A stretch of DNA of 64,000 nucleotides from Kribbella antiqua. GTDB taxonomy: Bacteria; Actinomycetota; Actinomycetes; Propionibacteriales; Kribbellaceae. A program made the translations under genes and the position numbers. The notes beneath the pieces are model-generated. The model worked only from the letters and a program-made list of their open reading frames with translations, searched no databases and was not told where the DNA came from. Below are positions 8,539 to 17,256 of the stretch, piece after piece (position 1 is the stretch's first letter; each line of letters begins with the position of its first letter). The stretch covers positions 186,001 through 250,000 of the forward strand of contig NZ_SLWR01000009.1 of assembly GCF_004345665.1 (NCBI RefSeq), written 5' to 3'.

Positions 8539-9606
8539 ATGGCATCTGCCCAGCGGATCCGCCCGGAGGCGCTGCTGTCCTTCGCTGAGGCCGTGCTGCG
8601 CGCGGAGGGCGTGCCCGAGCCCGATGCACACCTCCTGGCCGACACCTTGGTGACCGCCGAGCTCTGGGGGCATGCGTCCCACGGCATGCTCCGGCTGCCG
8701 TGGTACGTCGCCCGCCTCCGTAGCGGCGCAATGGAACGGGTCACCCGGATCGAGCGCGTCCGCGACACCGGTGCGCTGCTGGTGCTCGACGGCGGCAACG
8801 GCATCGGTCAGGTGATCACCGGCCAGGCGATCTCGCTGGGCGTCGACCGCGCTCGCGAGTACGGCGTGAGCGCGATCGGCGTCCGGAATTCGGGTCATTT
8901 CGGCACCGCGGCGTACTTCACCCGCAAGGCGGCCGATCAGGGGTGCGTCGCCTTCCTGTGCACGAACGCCAGTCCCGCGATGGCACCGTGGGGCGGCCGG
9001 CGCAAGAGCATCGGCACGAATCCCTGGTCCATCGCGGCTCCGGCCGGCCGGCACGGGACAGTGGTGATGGACCTGGCCAACACAGCCGTCGCCCGCGGCA
9101 AGGTTTATCTCGCGGCGGAGCGCGGGACCGCGATCCCCGAGGGCTGGGCCGCCGACGCCGCCGGCAACCCGACCACCGACCCGCGCCAGGCGATCGAGGG
9201 CCTGATCCTGCCCATGGCTGGGCCGAAGGGCTACGTGATCTCGTTCATGTTCGACGTCCTCGCCGGCGTGCTGACCGGCAGCGCCTTCGGTGCCGACGTC
9301 GCCGGGCCTTATCAGCCGGACGCGCCCAGCGGGGCCGGGCATTTGCTGCTCACCATCGACGTCGCCGCGATGGGCGACCCAGCGTCGTACGCCCAACGTG
9401 TCGAAGCCCTGGTCGACGCGACCCGATCGGCCGAGACCGCCGCCTGGGCGGACCGGATCCTCGTCCCGGGCGAGCTGGAGGACCAGAACCTCGCCGATCA
9501 CGCCGTCACCGGTATCACCCTGACCGCCACCACCTGGTCCGGCCTGGTCACGCTCGGCGCCGAGACCCAGGTCGACCTGCCACCCACGGAGGAACTCGTC
9601 GCATGA
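8539..9606 (+). CDS. Malate/L-lactate dehydrogenase-like (Ldh_2 family) NAD(P)H oxidoreductase
   Basis: The 355-aa protein carries family motifs: HASHGMLRLPWYV near the N-terminus, GNGIGQVITGQA, the catalytic-His region RNSGHFGTAAYF, CTNASPAMAPWGG, and GPKGYVISFMFDVLAGVLTGS. The family reduces or oxidises 2-keto/2-hydroxy acids and related compounds (malate, sulfolactate, ureidoglycolate, diketogulonate), so the substrate is open. ATG 8539 is preceded by GGAG at 6 nt; GTG 8503 is an alternative. It is the first gene of a four-gene operon whose members overlap by 4 bp. Confidence 0.88.
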   Translation: MASAQRIRPEALLSFAEAVLRAEGVPEPDAHLLADTLVTAELWGHASHGMLRLPWYVARLRSGAMERVTRIERVRDTGALLVLDGGNGIGQVITGQAISLGVDRAREYGVSAIGVRNSGHFGTAAYFTRKAADQGCVAFLCTNASPAMAPWGGRRKSIGTNPWSIAAPAGRHGTVVMDLANTAVARGKVYLAAERGTAIPEGWAADAAGNPTTDPRQAIEGLILPMAGPKGYVISFMFDVLAGVLTGSAFGADVAGPYQPDAPSGAGHLLLTIDVAAMGDPASYAQRVEALVDATRSAETAAWADRILVPGELEDQNLADHAVTGITLTATTWSGLVTLGAETQVDLPPTEELVA

Positions 9607-9911
9607 TCAGCCTCACCGTCTCGCTCCAGGTGATCCCTGGACATCTCGGCGACTTCGTCGAGGCGATCCGGACCAACGCCGAACGCTCGTACCACGACGA
9701 GCCGGGCTGCCGGTACTTCGACGTCAGCCAGGACGAGGCTGACGACCACCACTTCACCCTGTACGAGCTGTACACCGACGAGGCCGCTGTCGAGGCGCAT
9801 CGATCGGCCCCGCACTTCAAGGTCTGGCGTGAAGCCGTGGCCGAGCACGTCGTACCCGGCAGCCAGATCAACACCCTGGCCAGCCGTCTCTTCCACTTTG
9901 AGGGCAAATGA
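9603..9911 (+). CDS. Antibiotic biosynthesis monooxygenase (ABM) domain protein
   Basis: This 102-aa single-domain ferredoxin-like dimeric protein of the ABM/YgiN/LsrG type shows SLQVIPGHLGDFVEAI, EPGCRYFDVSQDEAD, FTLYELYTDEAAVEAH and FKVWREAVAEHV. Members act on quinols or on small reactive metabolites without cofactors. It overlaps the dehydrogenase stop and the next cupin start, so it is made in step with both. In this setting an isomerase or monooxygenase step in the same pathway is the likeliest role (inference). Confidence 0.85.
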   Translation: MISLTVSLQVIPGHLGDFVEAIRTNAERSYHDEPGCRYFDVSQDEADDHHFTLYELYTDEAAVEAHRSAPHFKVWREAVAEHVVPGSQINTLASRLFHFEGK

Positions 9912-10324
9912 TGAACCTGCTGATCCGTCCCGGCGAGATCGTGCCGTTCGACCGCGGCAACGGCGTTGTCACCCTGCCGTACGTCGGCCGCTGGAACTCC
10001 GAGACCAACCGCATCACCACCGGGCAGACCGTCTTCGCCCCGGGCACCGGCCTTCCCCTGCACAGTCACAACGTGGAGGAATCGGTCCTGATCCTCGAAG
10101 GCGACGCCGTCGCGGAGATCGACGGCGAGCGGTTCGATCTGGTCGCGGGCGACGCGACCTGGGTTCCGGCCGGCGTGCCGCACCGGTTCCTCAACCGCGG
10201 CACCACGCCGATGCGGATCTACTGGGTGTACGGCGGTCGCGACGTCACCCGGACCATGACCGAGACGGGCGAGACCGTCGAGCACCTGTCAGAGAACGAC
10301 CGTGGCGGATTGAGCGCCCGATGA
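9908..10324 (+). CDS. Cupin domain protein
   Basis: The protein has 138 aa. The single cupin barrel carries motif 1 as LPLHSHNVEESVLILEG (His, His, Glu metal ligands) and motif 2 as PAGVPHRFLNRG (third His). A metal-binding small cupin of this type may be an isomerase, dioxygenase or sensor. Two tandem ATGs (9908, 9911) are possible starts. Overlaps with both neighbours show tight coupling within the operon. Confidence 0.85.
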   Translation: MMNLLIRPGEIVPFDRGNGVVTLPYVGRWNSETNRITTGQTVFAPGTGLPLHSHNVEESVLILEGDAVAEIDGERFDLVAGDATWVPAGVPHRFLNRGTTPMRIYWVYGGRDVTRTMTETGETVEHLSENDRGGLSAR

Positions 10325-11697
10325 TCACCACGGTCAATCCCACCGACGGAACCACGCCGGCGACGTACGACGCGATGACTTTGCAGCAGCTCGAGCAGGT
10401 CGTCGCACAAGCTGCGCAAGCTGCTGCCGAATGGGGATCTGTGCCGGTTGGCGAGCGACTGGAGGCGTTGACCCGGCTGGCTTCTGAGCTCCGGGCTTCT
10501 GCCGATGGGCTTGCCGCTCTGATCACGGCCGAGATGGGCAAGCCGATCCGCGAGGCCGAGGGCGAGATCGAGAAGTCCGCCGTCACCGCCGAGTACTACG
10601 CCGCGAACGGCGCGGCGATCCTCGCCGACGAGCAGGTCATGGTCGATGGTGCGAAGGCGTGGGTGTCGTACGAGCCGATCGGGTTGGTGCTCGCGGTGAT
10701 GCCGTGGAACTTCCCGGTCTGGCAGGTGTTGCGGTTCGCCGTACCGACGCTTGCCGCTGGCAACGGAGTGCTGCTGAAGCACTCGCCGAACGTGACCGGG
10801 TCCGCGCTGGCGATCGAGCAGTTGTTCAGGCGCGCTGGATTCCCTGAGCACTTGGTTCGCACGGTGGTCGTGGAGGAGCCGGACGTGCCGGCGACCATCG
10901 AGCGGCTGATCGCGGATGACCGGATCGCGGCCGTCACGTTGACCGGCAGCAATCGCGCGGGCGCCGCGGTCGGAGCGGCCGCCGGGCGGGCGTCGAAGAA
11001 GTCCGTACTCGAGCTGGGTGGTTCGGACGCGTTCGTCGTACTCGCGGACGCAGACGTCGAGGCGGCTGCCGCGGCGGCGGTCCGGGCGCGCTTCACGAAC
11101 TCCGGTCAGAGTTGCGTGTGTGCGAAGCGGTTCATCGTCGAGGCCGAGGTGGCCGACGAGTTCATCGATCGGTTCGTTACCGGCGTCAAGGGCTTGGTGG
11201 TGGGGGATCCCACCGATCGTGCGGTCGCGGTCGGGCCGCTGGCCCGCGACGACCTGCGGGTCGCCCTTCAGCGGCAGGTGGATTCATCACTTGCGGCCGG
11301 TGCGGTCTTGGCGATTGGCGGCGGGAGCATCGCGGGACCTGGGTACTTCTTCGAGCCGACGGTTCTGACCGGGACCGCTCCGGGGATGCCGGTGTTCGAC
11401 GAGGAGACGTTCGGGCCGGTCGCCGCAGTGGCTGTGGCTAACGGTCCTGCGCACGCGGCCGAACTGGCCGGCGCCACGCCGTACGGGCTGGGGGTGAGCG
11501 TCTGGACTCGCGATGCTTCTCGAGGCGTCGAGCTGGCGCGGCGGGTCACCTCGGGGGCCGCCTTCATCAACGCTGTTGTCGCCTCCGACCCGCGGCTGCC
11601 TTTCGGCGGGACGAAGCGGAGTGGCTACGGCCGGGAGCTGGCCGCTGCCGGGCTTCGCGAGTTCACGAATACCCGCACCTACTGGGTCGCCGGCTGA
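10321..11697 (+). CDS. NAD(P)-dependent aldehyde dehydrogenase (succinate-semialdehyde dehydrogenase-like)
   Basis: The 458-aa protein is of the compact class similar to YneI/Sad. It shows the cofactor-site stretch [11 protein letters not shown], general base Glu in [11 protein letters not shown], and catalytic Cys at about residue 265 in [22 protein letters not shown] and [14 protein letters not shown] are near the C-terminus. It oxidises an aldehyde to an acid and is the presumed last step of the operon's pathway. ATG 10321 overlaps the cupin stop. Frame-open sequence further upstream belongs to the cupin region and is not used. Confidence 0.9.
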   Translation: MITTVNPTDGTTPATYDAMTLQQLEQVVAQAAQAAAEWGSVPVGERLEALTRLASELRASADGLAALITAEMGKPIREAEGEIEKSAVTAEYYAANGAAILADEQVMVDGAKAWVSYEPIGLVLAVMPWNFPVWQVLRFAVPTLAAGNGVLLKHSPNVTGSALAIEQLFRRAGFPEHLVRTVVVEEPDVPATIERLIADDRIAAVTLTGSNRAGAAVGAAAGRASKKSVLELGGSDAFVVLADADVEAAAAAAVRARFTNSGQSCVCAKRFIVEAEVADEFIDRFVTGVKGLVVGDPTDRAVAVGPLARDDLRVALQRQVDSSLAAGAVLAIGGGSIAGPGYFFEPTVLTGTAPGMPVFDEETFGPVAAVAVANGPAHAAELAGATPYGLGVSVWTRDASRGVELARRVTSGAAFINAVVASDPRLPFGGTKRSGYGRELAAAGLREFTNTRTYWVAG

Positions 11698-11734
11698 GGG
11701 TGAGACGGCTGGGTGGGGCTGCGAGGGAGCGCCC

Positions 11735-11750
11735 TACGATAGGGAAGGTG
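11735..11750 (+). promoter_or_regulatory. Leaderless promoter -10 element at proA
   Basis: TACGAT at 11735-11740 is followed after 7 nt by the GTG start of proA. This spacing is typical of actinobacterial leaderless genes where transcription starts at the first base of the codon. It would give proA its own promoter, independent of the catabolic operon in front of it. Confidence 0.5.
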
Positions 11751-12992
11751 AGCGAGATCATCGAGCTGGCCCGGCGGGCGCGTGAAGCGTCCTACGCGCT
11801 GGCGGAGGCTTCCCGGGCGACCAAGGACGCGGCGCTGCACGCGATGGCGGCGGCGTTGCGGGCCGACACCGACGCGATCGTCGCGGCGAACGCGAAGGAC
11901 GTGGCGGCCGCGCGGGAAGCCGGTACGCCGGAGTCGACCGTGGACCGGCTGGCGTTGGACGCGGGCCGGGTGGACGCGATGGCCGCCGGTCTCGAGCAGT
12001 TGGCCGGGCTGACCGACCCTGTCGGTGAGGTGGTGCGTGGGTACACGCTGCCGAACGGGCTCGAGCTTCGTCAGGTCCGCGTGCCGTTCGGCGTGGTCGG
12101 GATCATCTACGAGGCTCGCCCGAACGTGACCGCCGACGCGGCCGGTATCTGCCTGAAGTCGGGCAACGCCGTGCTGCTGCGTGGCTCGTCGTCGGCCGCT
12201 TCCTCCAACGAGGCGATCATCGCCGTACTGCGGGATGCGGCAGCGTCGGCCGGGTTGCCGGCGGATGTGGTGCAGGGGGTGCCGACGGAGCGCGCCGCGG
12301 TGAAGGAGCTGATGCAGGCGCGCGGGCTGGTCGACGTACTGATTCCGCGCGGTGGTGCCGGGCTGATCCAGACCGTGGTCAGCGAGTCGACGGTGCCGGT
12401 GATCGAGACCGGGGTCGGCAACTGTCACGTCTACGTGGACGAGGACGCGGATCTCGAGCTGGCGTTGACGATCCTGCTCAACGCGAAGACCCAGCGGCCG
12501 AGTGTCTGCAACGCGGCCGAATCACTGCTGGTGCATTCGTCCGTCGCTTCCGAGTTCTTGGGTGTCGCGTTGCCGGCCCTGGCGGAGGCTGGTGTGACGG
12601 TGCACGGTGACCCGGCTGTGGTTGCCGCTGGCAAGGATATTGTTGCCGCGACGGACGAGGACTTCGGGGCCGAGTACAGCTCGCTCGATCTCTCGGCAGC
12701 CGTGGTCGACTCGCTCGAGGCCGCGGTGCAGCACATCCGGCGCTACAGCTCCGGGCACACCGACGCGATCATCACCCGCTCACAGTCCGCGGCCCGGCGC
12801 TTTGTACAGGCGGTCGACTCGGCCGCGGTCGTCGTCAACGCTTCGACGCGATTCACCGACGGCGGTGAGTTCGGCTTCGGCGCCGAGATCGGCATCTCCA
12901 CCCAGAAGCTGCACGCCCGCGGCCCGATGGGCCTACCGGAGATGACGTCGACCAAGTACGTCGTCACCGGCGAGGGTCAAATCAGGACCTGA
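11748..12992 (+). CDS. proA: Gamma-glutamyl phosphate reductase
   Basis: The 414-aa protein has the normal ProA length. Motifs are [45 protein letters not shown] and the catalytic Cys254 in [13 protein letters not shown]. The end reads [17 protein letters not shown]. It reduces glutamyl-5-phosphate to the semialdehyde for proline synthesis. The GTG at 11748 ([12 protein letters not shown]) matches family N-termini; a longer frame upstream would place the -10 element inside the gene. It is separated from proB by the catabolic cassette. Its 3' end overlaps the convergent PPTase gene by 16 bp. Confidence 0.96.
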   Translation: MSEIIELARRAREASYALAEASRATKDAALHAMAAALRADTDAIVAANAKDVAAAREAGTPESTVDRLALDAGRVDAMAAGLEQLAGLTDPVGEVVRGYTLPNGLELRQVRVPFGVVGIIYEARPNVTADAAGICLKSGNAVLLRGSSSAASSNEAIIAVLRDAAASAGLPADVVQGVPTERAAVKELMQARGLVDVLIPRGGAGLIQTVVSESTVPVIETGVGNCHVYVDEDADLELALTILLNAKTQRPSVCNAAESLLVHSSVASEFLGVALPALAEAGVTVHGDPAVVAAGKDIVAATDEDFGAEYSSLDLSAAVVDSLEAAVQHIRRYSSGHTDAIITRSQSAARRFVQAVDSAAVVVNASTRFTDGGEFGFGAEIGISTQKLHARGPMGLPEMTSTKYVVTGEGQIRT

Positions 12993-13612
12993 GCAGCGTC
13001 CTTCGCCAGTACGACGAGCGGCTCAGCGGCCATCACGGCCAGAGCCGCCACGTACTCGGTGTCGGTTTCCAGATCCACCAGCTGAAACCCAGCCGGTGGA
13101 CCTGTGATTGTCCGCAGATCCGTGCGCAGCCCATCCCCGGTCGCCTTCACGACCGCCTCTTTGCGCGTCCAGTACGTCGTGAATGCGCGCGCTCTGTCGT
13201 CGGATTTGGCGAGCGTTGCGATCTCCTCGTCCGCGAGGCTCAACCTCGCGAGCCCGTCCACATCGATGCCCAGATCAACCTTCTCCACATCGAGCCCGAC
13301 CGGGTGATCGCTGACCGCGACACCGACCAGCTCCCCCGAATGCGTCACTGACAGCTCGGCACCGTCGACCCGCACCTTGCCGTGCGGCTTGCCACAGTCG
13401 GCACAGGTTCTCGTGAGCTCGATGCTTGCTGCCGGCAACGACAACCGGGCTGCGAGCAACCGTCGTACGATTGTGCACCCCAACAGGAATCGCGCCTTGT
13501 CGTCGTCCCGCACGTAGGCCGCGAGGCGTTGCCGTTCGACCGCATCAAGATCGGCGGCGAACTCATCGCGTACCTGACCGATCCGCCCCCACCACACCTC
13601 GACCTCGGTCAT
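12977..13612 (-). CDS. Sfp-type 4'-phosphopantetheinyl transferase
   Basis: The 211-aa protein has the Sfp/Gsp signatures: [20 protein letters not shown] leading to the Mg-binding DVEKVD, and the second box [15 protein letters not shown]. It would transfer phosphopantetheine from CoA to carrier proteins of polyketide or peptide synthetases. An N-terminal CxxC-like pair (TCADCGK) is present. The start is coupled by ATGA to the PadR gene. No carrier protein or synthase is encoded in this window, so its targets lie elsewhere. Confidence 0.88.
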   Translation of the reverse strand: MTEVEVWWGRIGQVRDEFAADLDAVERQRLAAYVRDDDKARFLLGCTIVRRLLAARLSLPAASIELTRTCADCGKPHGKVRVDGAELSVTHSGELVGVAVSDHPVGLDVEKVDLGIDVDGLARLSLADEEIATLAKSDDRARAFTTYWTRKEAVVKATGDGLRTDLRTITGPPAGFQLVDLETDTEYVAALAVMAAEPLVVLAKDAAQVLI

Positions 13613-14169
13613 ACCGGTCCGGGTGTCCAAGTCAGTGAGCCCTCTTGTAGATCGTCGACAATCGACGCGATCCATGCCACCTCGGCCTCGGCGACCGCCT
13701 TCTGATACTCGGTCTCGAGCAGCGCCCAACGGGGAACCCCATCGCTCTTCAACTCCGCGTCGAAGTCGGCGATCCGTCGCTGCAGCCGTTCCCGCCGTTC
13801 CTGCAGAAGTTCGCCAGCGGTCTCCGGCGTCAGCAGCATCACGAACGACAGCGCCGCCGGGAACTCGGGGAACTCGTTGCGCGGCGTGGTCAGGATGTCC
13901 GCCAGCCACTCGCGGCAGACGGTCCGGCCGGCGTCGGTCAGGTGGTACGTCGTCCGTTCGGGGTAGCGCTCGTCCCGCTCGGTCGCGGCGACGCCGATCA
14001 GGCCGGCTTCCTCCAGCCGGACGATCATCCGGTAGAGGCTGGTCCGCTGGCCGACGTTCACGACCTGGTCCTTGCCCCACTGCTTGATCAACCGCTGGAT
14101 CCCGTACGGGTGCAGCGGCCCGTTCTCCAGCAGGCCGAGGATCGCGAGCGCCAAGGGGGAGCGGTTCAT
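13609..14169 (-). CDS. PadR family transcriptional regulator
   Basis: The protein has 186 aa. The N-terminal winged helix reads ALAILGLLENGPLHPYGIQR, VNVGQRTSLYRMIVRLEEAG and TYHLTDAGR. The C-terminus is a helical dimerisation domain. The ATG at 14169 matches the family start. It is divergent from the alpha/beta hydrolase and separated from it by a 19-bp perfect palindrome. It is co-translated with the PPTase, which would place PPTase expression under this regulator (inference). Confidence 0.9.
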   Translation of the reverse strand: MNRSPLALAILGLLENGPLHPYGIQRLIKQWGKDQVVNVGQRTSLYRMIVRLEEAGLIGVAATERDERYPERTTYHLTDAGRTVCREWLADILTTPRNEFPEFPAALSFVMLLTPETAGELLQERRERLQRRIADFDAELKSDGVPRWALLETEYQKAVAEAEVAWIASIVDDLQEGSLTWTPGPV

Positions 14170-14195
14170 GCTCGCAAGCTTAGGTGTTGCAGATA

Positions 14196-14214
14196 CTAGT
14201 TGCAATGCAACTAG
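14196..14214. promoter_or_regulatory. PadR operator candidate CTAGTTGCAATGCAACTAG
   Basis: This is a perfect palindrome with 9-bp arms around a single A, placed between the PadR start (14169) and the hydrolase start (14236). PadR-type operators typically have the form ATGT/ATGCA inverted repeats, so this is the probable binding site for the neighbouring regulator. Confidence 0.7.
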
Positions 14215-14235
14215 ATCACGTGTAACTATCGATTC

Positions 14236-15123
14236 ATGATGAGCACAGAATTGACGTCCGCCGCGGTCGAATCCCGCGACGGCACCCGCATCGGGTACTG
14301 GAAGACCGGCCGCGGCCCAGCGGTCGTGCTGGTGCACGGCAGCATGGAGTCGGCGCGCAGTCACACGCTGCTCGCCGAGGCGCTCGCCGGCGACTTCACC
14401 GTCTACCTGCCGGATCGGCGGGGGCGGGGGCTGTCCGGTCCGCATCGGCCGGATCACGCCGTACGCACGGAGGTGGAAGACCTCGAGGCCGTGCTGACCG
14501 AGGCCGGCGCTTCGATGGCGTTCGGGGTCAGTGCCGGCGGCGCGGTCGTGATGGAGGCCGCGCGTACGCTGCCGATCCTGCGGAAGGTAGCCGTCTACGA
14601 GCCTGCGCTGGTGATGGAAGGTGAGACGCACCGAGCTTGGCTGGCGCGGTTCGACGAGGAGATCGCCCGCGGTGACATCCCGGGCGCGATGGTCACGAGC
14701 ATGTTCGGTCTGAAGCTGGCGCCGTCGTTCCTGAAGCTGTTCCCGCGGCGGATGCTGATCGCGATGACCGAGAAGATGCTGGCCAAGGACGAGCGCGGGC
14801 TCGACGCCGACGCGATCACGATGCGCAAGCTCGCGCCGACCATTCACCACGAGGGCGCGCTGATCGCCGAGCTGGCCGGGACGTTCGACAAGTTCCGTGA
14901 CGTGTCGGCCGAGGTCCTGTTGATGGGTGGCAGCAAGGGGCTGGCGGCGCTGAAGCCGTGGCGTGACACGCTGGAGAAGGCCCTGCCGCACTGCAAGCGG
15001 ATCGAGTTCGACGGCCTCGACCACGGTGCGTCCAGCGATCCGGGTGGGACGAACCCACGCGGCAACGCCAAGGCAGTCGGCCGGATCGCGACCGAGATCA
15101 GGACCTTCTTCAAGCAGTCGTGA
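14236..15123 (+). CDS. Alpha/beta hydrolase
   Basis: The 295-aa protein has the fold markers VVLVHGSMESARS (oxyanion-hole region), DRRGRGLSGPH, the nucleophile elbow GVSAGGAVV with catalytic Ser, and a late His in LDHGASSD. The substrate is unknown; the family includes esterases, lactonases and haloperoxidase-like enzymes. Tandem ATGs at 14236 and 14239 leave the exact start open. It is controlled, by position, by the divergent PadR regulator. It overlaps the convergent HxlR fusion gene by 14 bp. Confidence 0.85.
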   Translation: MMSTELTSAAVESRDGTRIGYWKTGRGPAVVLVHGSMESARSHTLLAEALAGDFTVYLPDRRGRGLSGPHRPDHAVRTEVEDLEAVLTEAGASMAFGVSAGGAVVMEAARTLPILRKVAVYEPALVMEGETHRAWLARFDEEIARGDIPGAMVTSMFGLKLAPSFLKLFPRRMLIAMTEKMLAKDERGLDADAITMRKLAPTIHHEGALIAELAGTFDKFRDVSAEVLLMGGSKGLAALKPWRDTLEKALPHCKRIEFDGLDHGASSDPGGTNPRGNAKAVGRIATEIRTFFKQS

Positions 15124-15976
15124 GGGCCCAGTCGACGACTTCCGCGATGTCGGTCACGGGATATCTCACCGCCCGTACGACGCGATCCGGCCCGAGCACG
15201 AGCACGACGCGCTTCAACCGTTCGTACCCGCCGGCGCGGAATGTCGGCAATCGGAGCGCGGCGGCGAGTTCCAGCTCGACGTCGGACAGTAGCGGGTGCG
15301 GGATCTCCTCGGCGGCCGCGAATGCCCGCTGTTCGTCGGTGCGCTGGGTGCTGACGCCGCGTACGGCGATGCCTTGAGCAACGAAATCGTCGTACTTCGC
15401 ACCGAAGAGACGGTTTTCGAGGGTGCAGCCGCTGGCGCCGGCGATGTCGCTCCAGCCGTCCGGCAGTGGAGTCGGGCGGCCGGTCGCCGGGTAGCCGAAC
15501 AGCACGGTGGCCTTTTTGTTTTCGTCCACCACGTCCAGCGCTTCGCCGGACGTGGCTGGCAGTGCGATCTCGGGCACTCGGTGGCCGACGAGTTGATGGA
15601 TCCGATGGGCGGGCGGTTCGCCGGCCGCGTTGGTGCCGGTGAGTGAGCCGTCGCCGAGCAGCCAGCGATCGCCCCAGTCCTGGAGCGCGACCAGCACCGG
15701 CAGCAGCGCGCGGCCGCGCGGCGTGAGGCGATAGCTGTAGCGGGTCGGGCGGTCCTGGTACGCCGACCGCTCGGCGATGCCGCTGTCGAGCAGGCCGGTC
15801 AGTCGTTCCGTTAGCACCTTGCGGGAGATGTTCAGCGACGCAGCGAGCTGGTCGAACCGGTCCAGGCCTCGGGCCAAGTCCCGGACGATCAGCAGCTCCC
15901 AGCCGTCGCCGATCACGCCGAGGGACTGCGCGATCGCACAGTCCGGCTCGGGCGAGAAACTGCTTCGCCGCACCAC
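15110..15976 (-). CDS. HxlR-type regulator fused to a peroxiredoxin-like domain
   Basis: The protein has 288 aa. Residues about 10-105 form an HxlR winged helix (CAIAQSLGVIGDGWELLIVRDL, LTERLTGLLDSGIAERSAYQ, YRLTPRGRALLPVL). Residues about 125-288 resemble a thioredoxin-fold peroxiredoxin: VPEIALPATSG, then a Cys in SGCTLENRLF at the place of the peroxidatic Cys of BCP-type enzymes, then GIAVRGVSTQ and HPLLSDVELELAAAL. A roughly eight-residue insertion separates the expected Pro/Thr from the Cys. It is likely a redox-responsive repressor (inference). The start is one of two tandem GTGs. A 33-bp imperfect palindrome lies 10 bp upstream, facing an MFS gene. Confidence 0.8.
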   Translation of the reverse strand: MVRRSSFSPEPDCAIAQSLGVIGDGWELLIVRDLARGLDRFDQLAASLNISRKVLTERLTGLLDSGIAERSAYQDRPTRYSYRLTPRGRALLPVLVALQDWGDRWLLGDGSLTGTNAAGEPPAHRIHQLVGHRVPEIALPATSGEALDVVDENKKATVLFGYPATGRPTPLPDGWSDIAGASGCTLENRLFGAKYDDFVAQGIAVRGVSTQRTDEQRAFAAAEEIPHPLLSDVELELAAALRLPTFRAGGYERLKRVVLVLGPDRVVRAVRYPVTDIAEVVDWALTTA

Positions 15977-15986
15977 GAGCTCCAGA

Positions 15987-16019
15987 CTAGAGTAAGTTCC
16001 TGTCGGGAACTCACTCTAG
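15987..16019. promoter_or_regulatory. Long imperfect palindrome between HxlR-peroxiredoxin and MFS genes
   Basis: CTAGAGTAAGTTCC (15987-16000) is mirrored by GGAACTCACTCTAG (16006-16019) around a 5-bp centre, with one mismatch in 14. It sits between the divergent GTG start at 15976 and ATG 16033 and is the obvious operator candidate for the HxlR fusion protein. Confidence 0.65.
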
Positions 16020-16032
16020 CTGGGGGGTGTCG

Positions 16033-17256
16033 ATGTACTGGCGGCGGATCGCAGAACTACCGCGCTGGCTGAAGGCGGTGATGGTCGGTCAGCTGGTCAG
16101 CTCGGCGGGGGCGCTGGCGTGGATCTACCTCACGCTCTACCTGGTCGAGGACCGTGGGATGTCCGCGCAACAGGCTGGCTTTGCGGCGGCGGCGTACGGC
16201 GTGGGTCTGCTCGGTGGGAATCTATGCGGTGGGTGGTTCGGAGATCGCTTCGGTTTGCGGCAGGCCGCGGTGGTCAGCCAGCTGGCGTGGGCTGTGAGCT
16301 GCTTGGCGATGCCTCTCGTGCCGTCGGTGGGGCTTGGTGTGCTGGCCGCTTTCGCCGGTCTGTTCGGTGGTGCGAGTCGTCCCAATCTGAGCGCGCTTGT
16401 CGCCACTGCGCTTCCGGCCGAGCGTCGCCGCGAGGGGATTGCCCTGTCGCGGACCGCGAGCAATGCCGGCTTCACCATCGGTCCGCCGCTGGGCGGCTTG
16501 CTGGCGGCGTACGACTTCTCGCTGGTCTTCGTTCTGGATGCGGTGACCAGCCTGGTGCTGGCCGCGATCGTGTGGCGGTTCGTGCCGACTGGGCGACGTA
16601 CGGATGTGGTGGCTTCGTCCGGGATGTGGCGGGTGCTGCTGCGGGATCGGGCGGTGTTGGTGCTGCTGGCAACGATCGTGATGGTGGACACCGTGTACCG
16701 GCAGTTGTTCGCGACGATGCCGTTGCTGCTGCGCGACGCCGGTTCGCCCGCGGTCGCGTACGGCGTACTGATCGGGCTGAGCTCCGTCGTCATCGTCTGC
16801 TGTGAGGCACCGCTCGCCGTGCGGCTGCATCGGCATCGTGCTTCGCGGGTGATCGCTCTCGGGTTCGTGCTGGTGGGTCTTGGGTTGGCCGTGCTCGGTT
16901 TCTGGCCCGCCCTCGCGGGAGCTGCGGTGGCCGTCGCGGTCATCACGGCGGGGGAGATGCTCTACAAACCGACCGCGACCGCGCACGTCGCCGATGCCGC
17001 GCCGGCTGGCATGGTCGGGCGTTATTCCAGCCTGTACGCCGCCGCGTCGATCAGCGGCATGTTCCTCGCGCCGGCCATCGGCGGGACCGTCTACCAGCAC
17101 GCGCCGTCGGTGCTCTACCCAGTCGCGGCCACGCTCGCTCTTGCCGCGGGCGTCGTACTGGCGCTAGTCGGGGAGCGGCGCCGGCCGGCCCTCCCAGCGG
17201 GTCGAGAGTACGACGGTCGTCCGCGTCCGGACCACGCCGTTGACGCGGCGCAGTGA
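16033..17256 (+). CDS. MFS family transporter (drug-efflux type)
   Basis: The protein has about 407 aa with 12 predicted membrane segments. Motif A-like GGWFGDRFGLRQ follows TM2, and TASNAGFTIGPPLGGLLA resembles the antiporter motif C region. It fits the DHA1-type exporters. ATG 16033 is preceded by a G6 run at 5 nt; GTG 16027 is possible. The gene is divergent from the HxlR-peroxiredoxin regulator, so redox-active or electrophilic compounds are plausible substrates (inference). Its last 93 bp overlap the convergent Lrp gene, which is more than usual. Confidence 0.85.
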   Translation: MYWRRIAELPRWLKAVMVGQLVSSAGALAWIYLTLYLVEDRGMSAQQAGFAAAAYGVGLLGGNLCGGWFGDRFGLRQAAVVSQLAWAVSCLAMPLVPSVGLGVLAAFAGLFGGASRPNLSALVATALPAERRREGIALSRTASNAGFTIGPPLGGLLAAYDFSLVFVLDAVTSLVLAAIVWRFVPTGRRTDVVASSGMWRVLLRDRAVLVLLATIVMVDTVYRQLFATMPLLLRDAGSPAVAYGVLIGLSSVVIVCCEAPLAVRLHRHRASRVIALGFVLVGLGLAVLGFWPALAGAAVAVAVITAGEMLYKPTATAHVADAAPAGMVGRYSSLYAAASISGMFLAPAIGGTVYQHAPSVLYPVAATLALAAGVVLALVGERRRPALPAGREYDGRPRPDHAVDAAQ

